DNA of 64,000 nucleotides, from contig NZ_CP126156.1 in assembly GCF_030127125.1 (NCBI RefSeq), positions 1,798,001-1,862,000 on the forward strand, given 5' to 3'. The position numbers were made by a program, and so were the translations under genes. This document shows positions 34,442-43,637 of this stretch, piece after piece. The notes under the pieces were generated by a model, which saw only the letters and a program-made list of their open reading frames with translations, made no database searches and was not told the origin of the DNA. The stretch comes from Halobaculum litoreum (GTDB lineage: Archaea; Halobacteriota; Halobacteria; Halobacteriales; Haloferacaceae). Positions within the stretch are counted from its first letter, which is position 1; every line of letters starts with the position of its first letter.

Positions 34442-35257
34442 GTGGACGTGACCGGAGTCCGTTCGATGGCCGACTGCGTCGGAACGCTTCTGGCGGCCGC
34501 AGACTCGTCCGTGCGGGTGCTCACGGACGACGCGGCCGTGGTCGAGGCGGTCGTCGAGGCGCGGTACGGGGGAGCTGACGGCCCCGGGATCGACCTCCTG
34601 TGTGGCTCCGACTCGCTCAAACAGTTGGAACGGGACTTCGTCGTCGGGAGCAAGGCGAGCGAACTCGTCGCCGGCGACGCGGTGACGCTCCGGTCGCGCG
34701 TCGGCGACGAGCCCGCCCTGCCGACGCTGGTGTGTACCGACGCCGCCGTCGTCGCCGTGATCCCGGTGGGCGGCGGCGAGGCCGTCGCCGCGCCCGTCGA
34801 GGCGGCGGACGCGCGGACCCGACTGACGGACCTGTACCGGTCGCTGTGGGCCGGCGCGGTGCCGTACTCGGTCGACCTGCCGCCGTACGAGACGATGCTG
34901 TCGGTGGCGGAGCGAACCGTCGGGAGCGCGGTCCGCGAGGACTTCGAGACGGCCGCCGGGGTGGTCCACCGCGGCGACGGCGAGGTGCCGCTCAAGCCGG
35001 TCGCGCTCGCGGTGGTCGTGGGGGCGCGCCACGAGGCGTTCGTCGCGGACATCACCGAGTGGGCCGAGACGACCGGCATCGCCAGTCAGGGCACCGTCTC
35101 GAACGTGAAGAACGACCTGCGCGAGGTCGGCGTCGTCGAGACCGACGAGGTCGCACACGGCGTCGGTCGCCCGCGACAGCGCCTCCGGTTCGCCGACGAG
35201 TGTTTCGCGTCGCTGTCGGTGGAGGAACTGGTGGCCACGGTGCGGACTGTTCTGTAG
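34442..35257 (+). CDS. DUF5821-type putative transcriptional regulator
   Basis: This is a 271-residue haloarchaeal protein. The N-terminal two thirds looks like a sensor domain (SVRVLTDDAAVVEAVVEAR, LPTLVCTDAAVVAVIPVGGG). The C-terminal ~75 residues form a probable winged helix: ITEWAETTGIASQGTVSNVK then LREVGVVETDEVAHGVGRPR then QRLRF. This layout matches DUF5821 family proteins, which are taken to be regulators. The start is GTG 34442, close to a TTTATCGC TATA-like element. The target is unknown; the convergent CHAT gene is the next gene. Confidence 0.75.
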   Translation: MDVTGVRSMADCVGTLLAAADSSVRVLTDDAAVVEAVVEARYGGADGPGIDLLCGSDSLKQLERDFVVGSKASELVAGDAVTLRSRVGDEPALPTLVCTDAAVVAVIPVGGGEAVAAPVEAADARTRLTDLYRSLWAGAVPYSVDLPPYETMLSVAERTVGSAVREDFETAAGVVHRGDGEVPLKPVALAVVVGARHEAFVADITEWAETTGIASQGTVSNVKNDLREVGVVETDEVAHGVGRPRQRLRFADECFASLSVEELVATVRTVL

Positions 35258-35564
35258 CGGCCGACGATGGGCCGCGGCGGCACCGGACCGGCCGGGGGGC
35301 CGCTCGGCACACGAGGGGCGTGTCAGCGGGGGTCGACCGCCGTCCAACCGCGTGGAGGGCCGAAGACGACGACGGCCGCGTTCGCCCGCGGACGGCGATA
35401 TGTACGGTTCTTGTATAAGCCTTTTTATTAGAAAATACATACGGTTGTGTTATTCCGAATCGAACGGCGGATCGGCCGCTCGTCGGAGGGTCGACGGGAA
35501 CCGAGAGACGACGGGAGGGGGTCGGTCCGCGACGGCGGGACCCCACCCCGGCGTCGGCGCGGGG
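35258..35564. other. Intergenic region with an AT-rich island
   Basis: This 307-bp gap lies between the ends of the convergent DUF5821 and CHAT genes. Most is GC-rich and featureless. Bases ~35400-35450 are strikingly AT-rich, with CTTTTTATTAG and AAAATACATACGG. The T5 run can terminate the plus-strand transcript, and a TTTT on the minus strand can do the same for the other. An unannotated small RNA promoter cannot be excluded. No credible coding frame was seen. Confidence 0.5.
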
Positions 35565-37693
35565 TTATCGGTGCTCGCCGGCCCCGACCAGCGACGCGAG
35601 TCGGGCGGGGTCCGCGAACAGGTCCCCGTCGAACACGACGGGGAACTCCAGGTCCGCGAGGTACGCCGGCAGGTCCGCCTCGTCGATCACGACCGGCCCC
35701 ATTCGCGCCGGCACGAGATAGTGTTCGTCCACGAGGCCGGTAGTGTCTCCCAGATACGCCCCGAGCTGTACCGGGTTCGCACCGGCGCAACTGACCGGCT
35801 CGACCGCGGCCTCGGCCCCCTCGTCGGTCGAGTCGAGGTGGACCAAGGCGGGCGCCTTCGGCGACGACTCGAAGAGGCTCGCGTACGGGTCGCCCAGAGT
35901 GAGGTACTGTCGCCCGGCGTCGGTGTACGCCCGGACGAAGTCGGTCACGCCACAGATCGGCATCCCCCCCGTCCAGCAGGGTGACGACGTCGGGGCCGAT
36001 CTCGCCGGCCAGCCGGGAGGCCACGTCGGCGACGGTCACGATGCCGCCGACGCTGCCCTGCTCGACGAGCAGTTCCCCCCTGCCGGAACGACCGACAGGC
36101 GTTCAGGCAGAACAGCCGGACGCCGCTGTGATCCACGTCGGCGACGTCGAGTCGGCCGTCGACACACTCCAGCCCCTCGGCGGTGGCGTGGCCGATGAAG
36201 TGCAGGTAGTCGGTCTCGCGTTCGATGATCCGGCGTAACTGCGCCGTGGTTGTCCGGCGATGGAGGCTGTAGTCGGCTTCGAGGTCGGGGCGCGACTCCA
36301 GCGGCTCGGGGACGCCCTCGGACTCGCCGGCCATCGAGGCGTCGTTGCACACGACCGCGACCGACGTGCCGGTGGTCTCGGTCCGCGGCGCGGTCGCGCG
36401 GTCGTACCGGTGCCGCCGGCCCGCGAGCCGGAAGGCGACGGCGTTCAGCGGGATCCCGTCGCCGGCCCAGACGGTCCGGCGGCTGTCCGACGCCGGCACC
36501 TCGACGACCGGCGCCGCGAGGTCGCGCCCGACGCCGGTCGCCCGCGTCGGGGTCCCGTCGCCGGCGAACGCCCGGGCGACCCGCGTTCGCGCGGCCGCGC
36601 CGGTGTGACGCGGCGGGTCGGCCGCGCGGACGGTCGCCAGTTGGACGACGAACCCCGGGAGCGCCTCCGCGGCCCGGACGGTGGGCGGCACCACCACCGT
36701 CGTCGGCCACGGCGGGACGTGCGGCGCGACCGCCTCGAAGGGGACCCGCAGGTAGCGGGCCGTCCGCTCGGCCGGCGACGCCTCGTACAGGGCCGCGTAG
36801 TCGAGGTCGACGGCGGCCGTCTCCTCGAACCGGCGGCGCTGCACCACTTCGGTGGGGTAGATGCCGGCCGACCGGACGAAACAGTCCAGCGTGAAGCAGT
36901 GTCGCAACACCGCCGCCGCCGCGCTCGCGACGTCGGCCCCCGGCGGGACGAACTCCTCGTCGCCACAGCGGACCGCGAAGCGGTCGCCCGGCGTCAGGGT
37001 GGCCGGGAGGTAGTACGCCAGCGGCGCGACCGCACAGATCGACGCCGGGTCCGGCGGGACGACGAGTTCGACGTCGGTGTCGGGTTCGGTGACGCCGTCG
37101 GGGAACGCCGTCCCGTCGCCGACGCGCACCGCCGGCGGGTGGCCACGCAGCGTCGGGTACGCCCGCTCGGGCGAGGTCGTCCGCAGCGAGGAGCCGAACC
37201 GCGAGACCGCCGCCATGAGGTCGCGCGGGCGCTCGTCGATCCGGATGGTGGCCTCGGGGTAGCAGTGCCACGCGCGGGCCCCCACCGTCACCTGCGCTCG
37301 CCCGCCGAGGTCGACGTGGAAGCCGTCGGCGCCGCCGCGGACGGCGAACGGCTCCTCGAACCGGAGGTACGTCTTCACCAGCGTGCTCAGTTCGAGGAAC
37401 CCGCCCGCGGGGCCCGACAGGTCGCCCCGGAAGGGGTCCTCCTCGATCGCGTGGATCAACTCCCCGTCGGCGTCGTGGAGCCAGCAGAACATCGGCTCCG
37501 GGAGGTCGATCCGGTCGGTCGACAGCGTCACCGTCCGGTCGACCGGCGCGGGGAACTCGTCGGTCCGCTCGACGGGGTCGGTCGAACTCGCCGAGGTCGG
37601 CACGCCGAGGGCGTACATCTGCCCGGTGACTCTGTCGGCGATCCGGAGCGCGTCCCCGGAGCGGTCGATCCGAACGCTGGCGGCTGTCGACAT
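35565..37693 (-). CDS. CHAT-domain protease-like protein, two frameshifts
   Basis: This is a ~709-residue protein with a long N-terminal region (~1-470) of unknown fold and a C-terminal CHAT domain, the caspase-like cysteine peptidase family. The catalytic His is in DYLHFIGHATAEGL and the Cys in RLFCLNACRSFRQG. The start is ATG 37693. The frame changes near bases 36077 and 35967; in both cases a C run on the plus strand is one base too long. The restored text ELLVEQGSVGGIVTVADV and MPICGVTDFVRAYTDAGRQY continues to TGA at 35565. No gasdermin-like, CRISPR or TPR partner adjoins, so the target is unknown. Confidence 0.8.
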
Positions 37694-37804
37694 CTCGTCG
37701 GTATCACGCCCTTGGGCCGACGACTCTTTAGGGTAGCGGGCGACCGCGGAGGACGCGCTCCGGTCGGCCGAACGCTACTCCCGTCGGGGCGCCGACGGGG
37801 GCGT

Positions 37805-38257
37805 ATGGACGTCATCGAGAACTCGCTGTCCGTCGCCCTCGACGCGTTCCTCGATCGCCCGTTGTTCTGTTTCGTGGGGACGGTCGCCGAGGGCGGCGAC
37901 CCGCGCGTGTCGCCGCTGTGGTACCTGTGGGAGGACGGTCGCGTCTGGGTGCTGGCGGACACGGTCGGGAAGTCGTACCCCGAGCGGGTGGCGCGGACGC
38001 CCGAGACCGCGGTCGCGGTCGTCGACTTCGACGTTCGCGCGGGCCGGGTCGAACACGTCGGGATGCGGGGGCGGGCCGCGGTCGTCGACCACGACGCCGA
38101 CCGCGCCGCCCGGCTCCTCGAGCGGTACCTCGGCCCGGACCGGGACGCCTGGGACGCCCGGTTCGCCGAGTTGGACCCCGAGCGGTGGGGCCTGCTCCGG
38201 TTCACGCCCGAGACGGTCGTCGCACGCGACCAGTCGTTCTCGCCGAGTCTGGGGTGA
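37805..38257 (+). CDS. Pyridoxamine 5'-phosphate oxidase family flavin-binding protein
   Basis: This is a 150-residue split-barrel FMN-binding protein. Landmarks are LFCFVGTVAEGGDPRVSPLW, then LADTVGKSYPERVARTPETA and VGMRGRAAVVDHDADRAARL. Such proteins are flavin- or F420-dependent reductases or oxidases, and some are only flavin-binding. The start is ATG 37805, 111 bp from the divergent CHAT gene. The substrate cannot be predicted; true PNPOx activity is not implied. Confidence 0.85.
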   Translation: MDVIENSLSVALDAFLDRPLFCFVGTVAEGGDPRVSPLWYLWEDGRVWVLADTVGKSYPERVARTPETAVAVVDFDVRAGRVEHVGMRGRAAVVDHDADRAARLLERYLGPDRDAWDARFAELDPERWGLLRFTPETVVARDQSFSPSLG

Positions 38258-38316
38258 GGTCCGGATCCGGTCCGGGTGCGGACCGTCGCCGTCCGGCACC
38301 GGTCGCCGGCGCGGGG

Positions 38317-39033
38317 CTACACGCCGAGGTCGTCGGTGTGGGTGCGCACGTCGAGTTCGAACGTCCACGCGGACCGGTCCTGCGTCACCAGTCCCCAGTA
38401 CGTGTCCGCGATCGACGCGGGGTCGATCCACGCCTCGTCCGGGCGGTCGGGCGCGTGCTCGCGCAGCGCGGGCTTGTCGATCCAGCCGTCGACGACGACG
38501 TGGGAGACGTGGACCCCGTCGGGCCCGAGGTCCCGCGCGAGCGACTGGGCGAGGCCGCGCAGGCCGAACCGCGCGACGCTCCGGCTCGTCGCGTCGCCGG
38601 CGGCGCGTTTCGACAGCGCCGAGTTCGTGAGGATCACGGTCCCCCCGTCGAGCAGGTCCGGCAGCGCCGCCCGCACACACCGGGCGACGCCGGCGACCTC
38701 GACGTCCCACGCGCCGTGGAGCGCGTCGGCCCCCTCCTCCCGGATCCCGCCGTCGCCCGTCTCGGTGCTGTACAGACAGTCGACCAGGACGTCGACCGAC
38801 CCGAGCCGGCGCCGGACCGTGTCGAACCCCGCCGCGACCGCCTCCGGGTCGGTCACGTCCGTCGGCACCGCCCGGACGTCGCCCGCGCCCCCGGAGAGGT
38901 CCGCCGCGAGACCGCGCAGGTACTCCTCGGAGCGGGCCAGCAGGGCGAGGTCACACCCCGCCCCGGCGAACCGTTCGGCGACCGCCTCGCCCAGTCCGGG
39001 ACCGACGCCGACGACCACGACTGTTCGGGACAC
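38317..39033 (-). CDS. SDR-family oxidoreductase lacking the Tyr-x3-Lys pair
   Basis: This is a 238-residue Rossmann-fold protein of the short-chain dehydrogenase family. The cofactor loop VVVGVGPGLGEAVAERFAGA and the DVTDPEAVA motif are present. Where the catalytic Y-x3-K should lie, the text is SRSVARFGLRGLAQSLARDL, so Tyr and Lys are replaced by Ser and Arg. A group of SDR-like proteins with this change exists, and its activity is uncertain. GTG 39033 (VSRTVVVVG) is chosen because it starts directly at the first strand. Confidence 0.8.
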   Translation of the reverse strand: MSRTVVVVGVGPGLGEAVAERFAGAGCDLALLARSEEYLRGLAADLSGGAGDVRAVPTDVTDPEAVAAGFDTVRRRLGSVDVLVDCLYSTETGDGGIREEGADALHGAWDVEVAGVARCVRAALPDLLDGGTVILTNSALSKRAAGDATSRSVARFGLRGLAQSLARDLGPDGVHVSHVVVDGWIDKPALREHAPDRPDEAWIDPASIADTYWGLVTQDRSAWTFELDVRTHTDDLGV

Positions 39034-39229
39034 GGTGGCCCGACGGCCGGGGACGGTGAATAACCCACCGGCGCCGCCCCCGTCGGCCGCCGCGGGGGCG
39101 TGCGACGCCCCCGTCCGGGGGCGGGACGGGCGACCCGCCGACGGGGCCGTCGACGAACGACCGAAACGCCGCACCGAACCGATCCCGCGGCCCAGTCCGA
39201 ACCCGACAGGGGGCGGGACGTGTCGGCGG

Positions 39230-40545
39230 TCAGACCCCGTCGCCGGTCAGGGCCGCCGCGACCGCGGCGCTCGCGCGGTCGACGTTCCGCGCGAGCGCTT
39301 CGATCGCGACGTACTCCGCGAGTTCCCGGTCCAGTCCGGACAGCGACACCCGCCGGTCGGCGTCGTACCGGGCGAGGTCGTCGTCGTAGTGTTCGATCGC
39401 CCCGACGAGGTCGTGGAGGCGGAGTCGGTCGAGCGCCGGGTGACTCCCGTCCGACAACGCCGTCCCGACCGCCGCGACCGCACGACGACGGATCGTGCGC
39501 ACGTCGTCGACCGATGTCGGGTGGACCGCCTCGCCGGCGTCGACCCGCGCCCGGAGCGTCTCGACGGCGCCCGCGAGCGCGAGTCGCTCGTGCGCCTCGA
39601 CGACGGCGACCGGGAACGCCCCCGGTCGCGGTGCGCCGCGATCCGGCTCTCCCAACGCGCGTCCCGTCGGAGGTCGCGCAGCGCACGCGCCGCGGGGGTC
39701 GCCGGGCCCGACCGGTCGGGCGTCGGCGACCCCCGTCGCCTCCGACCGCCCGACGACGCGCGCGGACCCGGTCGGCGAGCGCGGTGGCCGCGGTCGCGAT
39801 CGCCGCGCGGCGGTCGCGCACGCCCTCCCGGCGGCGCAGTCGGTCGAACAGGTGCTCGGCGTCGCGGACGGCCGCGCGGGCGCCCGAGCGGCGCTCGTCG
39901 GCCGCCGCGACGGTCAGCGCCGCGGTTCCGTCGTCCGGCGTGGTCGACAGCACGCGGTTCAGGTCGGCGAGACAGCCGCGGACCAGCCCCGCGATGGCGT
40001 CGTGGACCACGACCGCGTCGACGGGGTCGGCGCCGACGTACGCCCACGCCCGCCGGAACGCCGCGAGGGCCTCGCGCACCGACTCGGCGTCCCGGCGAAC
40101 CGCCGCCACGGACCGCCCGTCGTCGACCGCGGCCCACCCGCCCGCGAGGTGGCCGACCTGCGACCGGGCCCGCCGGAGGTGCGACGCGCGTTCCCACGGC
40201 GTCGGTGCCTCGGCCGCCCGCCCGAGCGCCGCCGTCACTCGCTCGCGCGACCGTGTCGCTGCTCGCGGACCACGCCGTTGGGGACCGCCGCGGCGTCGAA
40301 CGACGCCGGCACCCCGTCGAGCCGTTCGCGAACCGTCGCCGCACTCGCGTCGAGGTGGGCGGTCCCCAAGGGAACCGGGAGCGACGCGGGGACCGACGGC
40401 GGCGCCGGATCCGCGACGACCGCCGCGAGCGCCTCGCCGGAGACGTGCGGCTCGCCCCCGAGGGGAGCATCGAACACCCCGCGAGCGACCCGACCGCGGC
40501 GGCCCCCGTGGCCGCGAGGAGGCGGCGGCGCGTGTGTTCAGCCAT
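39230..40545 (-). CDS. Tat lipoprotein, unknown, with four frameshifts
   Basis: This is a ~438-residue exported protein reconstructed over four breaks. The start at ATG 40545 gives the Tat signal TRRRLLAATGAAAVGSLAGC with lipobox Cys ~24. One missing base each near 40457, 40250, 39732 and 39621 (three of them C5 runs) joins PSGGEPHVSGEALAAVVADP, AALGRAAEAPTPWERASHLR, PATPAARALRDLRRDARWES and AFPVAVVEAHERLALAGAVE. The product ends LTGDGV at TGA 39230. The mature part is helical and acidic with no known motif. It overlaps the preceding lipoprotein gene by eight bases. Four breaks in one gene could mean decay, but all follow the window-wide homopolymer pattern. Confidence 0.6.
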
Positions 40546-41217
40546 CGTCCTCCGTCGGGGTGGCCGTGGCGTCGGTCGCCGGGACGGCGTCGGCGGTGAG
40601 GGGTTCTCCCGCTCCGGCGGCGGGCCGCGGTCGGCACACGAGCCGCCGCCGACGCCGGAGCCGTAGCTGGTGATCCGGTCGGCGTCGAGCGCCGCGGGAA
40701 TGCGGACGAGCCACGCCGTCGCCTCCCGGGCGTCCGCGTCGCAGGCGACGTCGGCGGCCCGGAGCACGCGGCCGAACTGGGTGTCGACGCTCGTCGCCGT
40801 CCACGACACGCGGCACAACTGCAGCTCGTAGCAGGCCCGGACGGGGCGTCGCTGGACGTACACGGTCTCGGTGTCGAAGTCCGTCTCCGCGAGGAGCCGC
40901 CGCGCGGCCGCGGCGCCGTCGACGTCGGCGAACGCGATCCGGTCGGCGGTCCCCCGGCTCGCGACGAACGTCGGTCGGCGGCGTCGACGGTCGTCGCCGT
41001 CGGCCGTCGGCGCCGGCTCCCACAGCAACGGTTCGTCGGTCGGGGCGCGCAGGCGCCGGTGTGGCGGGACGTCGTCCGGGTCGAACGGCCGACGGCGGCC
41101 CGCCCGGGTCGGCGTCCCGCGGTCGCCGCCGCGCTCGCTGCCGCTACAGCCGGCCACGGCCGCGAGCGCGCCGGCGGCCGCGAGGAGGGCTCGTCGGCTC
41201 GTCGTGGTGGAGGGCAT
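40538..41217 (-). CDS. Tat lipoprotein, unknown, one frameshift
   Basis: This is a ~226-residue protein with Tat signal SRRALLAAAGALAAVAGCSG and lipobox Cys ~24. The middle contains FVASRGTADRIAFADVDGAA and TVYVQRRPVRACYELQLCRV, then CDADAREATAWLVRIPAALD, with several Cys that could form disulfides outside the cell. The frame shifts near base 40625; the restored tail ends TATPTEDDG at TGA 40538-40540. The stop overlaps the next lipoprotein gene. The start is ATG 41217, divergent from the pilus operon, sharing its 149-bp promoter region. Function unknown. Confidence 0.65.
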
Positions 41218-41332
41218 CGTTCGTTCCGCGTCTCGGGCGAGCGTGTCATGTGTCTTGTTCTTCGACGCGTCGCCGACCGAGCCCGTCCCGGTGCCGGCGG
41301 CCCGCTTCGGACAGTTCGTTTCTCTTCCCCGA

Positions 41333-41350
41333 ACAATTAAATATCAATAA
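41333..41350 (+). promoter_or_regulatory. TATA box for the pilus operon
   Basis: AATTAAATATCAATAAG is the only AT-rich block in the 149-bp gap. Its centre is about 26 bp before ATG 41367, predicting an almost leaderless transcript for the seven-gene operon. On the opposite strand it could also serve the lipoprotein genes, although less well spaced. Confidence 0.6.
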
Positions 41351-41366
41351 GCATCAGCCGAATCAA

Positions 41367-43637
41367 ATGCCAGCCGACACCGACACCCGCCCGACGGTCC
41401 CGGGGCCCGCCCCGCCGGACGCCGCCGAGGCGTGGTACGCCCCGGACGTCCGGGCGCAGTACGAGCCGTACCCCGGCGTCGTCGCCACCGTCCGCGAGCG
41501 GCGGGAGGCCGCCGGCAGCGAGTTCCGGTACGAGACGCGCGAGCCGAGCCTCGGCCCCGACGGCGAGCGGGCCGTCGCGGCGGTCGCCGACCGCTTCGAC
41601 GCCGGACAGCACCGGCGGCCGCTGACGCGGGCGGGCGCCACCGAGCGCGCCGACGCCGGGTTCGAGCCGAAGTACGAGCGCGCGGTCGACCGGCTCGTGG
41701 ACGCCACCGCGGCGCTCCGCCGGCGGGTGGACTACCACGCGCTGCGGGAGTTCCGGCTGCTCGGCGAGGTGACGCCGCTGGCGCTCGACGACCGCCTCGA
41801 GGTGGCGGACGTGAGCGGGGAGGCGGGTCGCGTCGTCGTCCACACCGACGCGTTCGCCCCCGCGGTCACCGAGGTGTCCGTCGACGCCGCGTACGTCGAG
41901 CGCGTCGCCAGCGAGCGCCGGAGCACCTACGAGGTGCCGTTCGAGGGGTTCGACATCGAGGTCGTGGTGTACCGCGAGCGGCTGCTGGGCGACGACCGGT
42001 TCGCGACGAAGTACGCCGTCCGCGAGCCGCCGCTGTTGCCGGGCGACGAGGCGCTGATCGCCGAGTGCAAGGAGCGCGTGTGGGAGTCGACCACCACGGA
42101 GGTCGTCGACGACCGCGCGGCGTTCGTCCGCGAGCGCGCCCGGCGGTTCCTCTCGCGGCGGCTCACCGCCCGCGACACCCGCGCGTGGCTCGACGCCACC
42201 GCCTACCGCGCCCGCGCCGCCCTCGCGGAGTACGACCTCGCCGTCCCGCCCGTCGACTCGCGGTACGCCGCCGACCGGCTCGCGGACCTCGTGTACTACG
42301 TCCTGCGCGACTACGTCGGGCAGGGCGTGTTGACGGTCCCGCTCCGGGACCCGAACCTCGAGGACGTCGAGGCGAACCGCGTCGGCGAGCGCGTCAAAGT
42401 GGTGCCCCGCGCGGGGCTGGGCGCCGACGGCCGCGTCCCGACGAACCTCGCGTTCGACTCCGAGTCGGAGTTCGTCGACGTCGTCACCCAGCTGGCGGCG
42501 CTCGACGGGACGGAGCTGAACGCCTCCAACCCCAGCGCGAAGGTGAACGTCGACCTCGACGGCGTGCCGGACACGATCCGCTGTGCCGTCGCGCTCCCGG
42601 TCATCTCGACGGACGGGCCGCACCTCTCGGTGCGCAAGCAGTCGGGCGACCCGCACACGCCGGTGGAACTCGTTGAGTCGGGGACGCTGCCGACGGAGCT
42701 GGTCACGCTGCTGTGGCTCCTGTACGAACACCGCGGCGTCGTGCTGTTCTCCGGGCCGACGGGCGCGGGCAAGACGACGCTGCTCAACGCCCACACGCCG
42801 TTCATCCCGTTCGACGACCGGCCCGTCTCCATCGACGAGGGGAGCCGCGAGGTCGTCCTCCCCCACGAGACGGGTATCTCGCTGACGACGCGCGAGCACG
42901 AGAACGAGTTCAAGCGGGTGACGATGGCGGACCTGATGACGGAGACGAACTACCTCAACCCCGACGTCGAGGTGATCGCGGAGGTGAACACGCCCGCCTC
43001 CTTCGAGACGTTCGGCGAGAGCCTCAACACCGGCCACGGCGTGCTCGGCACGACCCACGCCGAGGACGTCGACACGCTCGTCAACCGCGTCGTCGAGCAG
43101 GGGTTGCCGCCGTACCTCCTGAGCGAGATCGACCTCGTCGTGTTCCCCCACAACGACGACGGCACGCGCTACGTCGGCGAGGCGGTGGAACTCGGCGCCC
43201 CGGACGCGTTCGACGACTGCGCCGGCGCCGGCGGCGTCGTCGAGAAGGACGGCACCGCGATCGGTTGGAACCGCGTCGTCGGTCGGGAGCCCGACGGCGA
43301 GTTCGCGGTCGCGTACGACCACCCCGACCTCGGCGACGCGGTCCGGCGCGTCGACCACCGCGTGTTCCACGCGGTCGCCGCGCGAACCGACCGCACCGTC
43401 GACGCCGTCGAGGCGGAGTTCCACCGGAAACACCGGTACGTGCGCTACCTCGTCCGCGAGGGCGTGACCGACGTCGACGAGACGTTCGACTTCCTCTCGG
43501 ACCTCCGCACCGACGAGGCCGCGACCGTCGAGCGGGTCCGCCGGGAGACGGCCGCGGACGGCCCGGCCGGCGACGCCGCCGAGGCCGACGCGGACGCCGC
43601 GACCGACGGCGGCGCCGAGGTGGGCGACCGTGGGTGA
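41367..43637 (+). CDS. Type IV pilus / type II secretion ATPase (PilB/VirB11-like)
   Basis: This is a 756-residue motor ATPase for pilus assembly or secretion, cytoplasmic and hexameric by family. The N-terminal ~400 residues are the archaeal extension. Walker A is LFSGPTGAGKTTLLNAHTPF near residue 463, followed by the Asp box FDDRPVSIDEGSREVVLPHE. A Walker-B-like NPDVEVIAEVNTPASFETFG and a His box TGHGVLGTTHAEDVDTLVNR complete the core. The C-terminal ~35 residues are an Ala/Asp-rich tail. ATG 41367 fits the TATA box. It heads the operon; the stop overlaps the next GTG start. Confidence 0.93.
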   Translation: MPADTDTRPTVPGPAPPDAAEAWYAPDVRAQYEPYPGVVATVRERREAAGSEFRYETREPSLGPDGERAVAAVADRFDAGQHRRPLTRAGATERADAGFEPKYERAVDRLVDATAALRRRVDYHALREFRLLGEVTPLALDDRLEVADVSGEAGRVVVHTDAFAPAVTEVSVDAAYVERVASERRSTYEVPFEGFDIEVVVYRERLLGDDRFATKYAVREPPLLPGDEALIAECKERVWESTTTEVVDDRAAFVRERARRFLSRRLTARDTRAWLDATAYRARAALAEYDLAVPPVDSRYAADRLADLVYYVLRDYVGQGVLTVPLRDPNLEDVEANRVGERVKVVPRAGLGADGRVPTNLAFDSESEFVDVVTQLAALDGTELNASNPSAKVNVDLDGVPDTIRCAVALPVISTDGPHLSVRKQSGDPHTPVELVESGTLPTELVTLLWLLYEHRGVVLFSGPTGAGKTTLLNAHTPFIPFDDRPVSIDEGSREVVLPHETGISLTTREHENEFKRVTMADLMTETNYLNPDVEVIAEVNTPASFETFGESLNTGHGVLGTTHAEDVDTLVNRVVEQGLPPYLLSEIDLVVFPHNDDGTRYVGEAVELGAPDAFDDCAGAGGVVEKDGTAIGWNRVVGREPDGEFAVAYDHPDLGDAVRRVDHRVFHAVAARTDRTVDAVEAEFHRKHRYVRYLVREGVTDVDETFDFLSDLRTDEAATVERVRRETAADGPAGDAAEADADAATDGGAEVGDRG

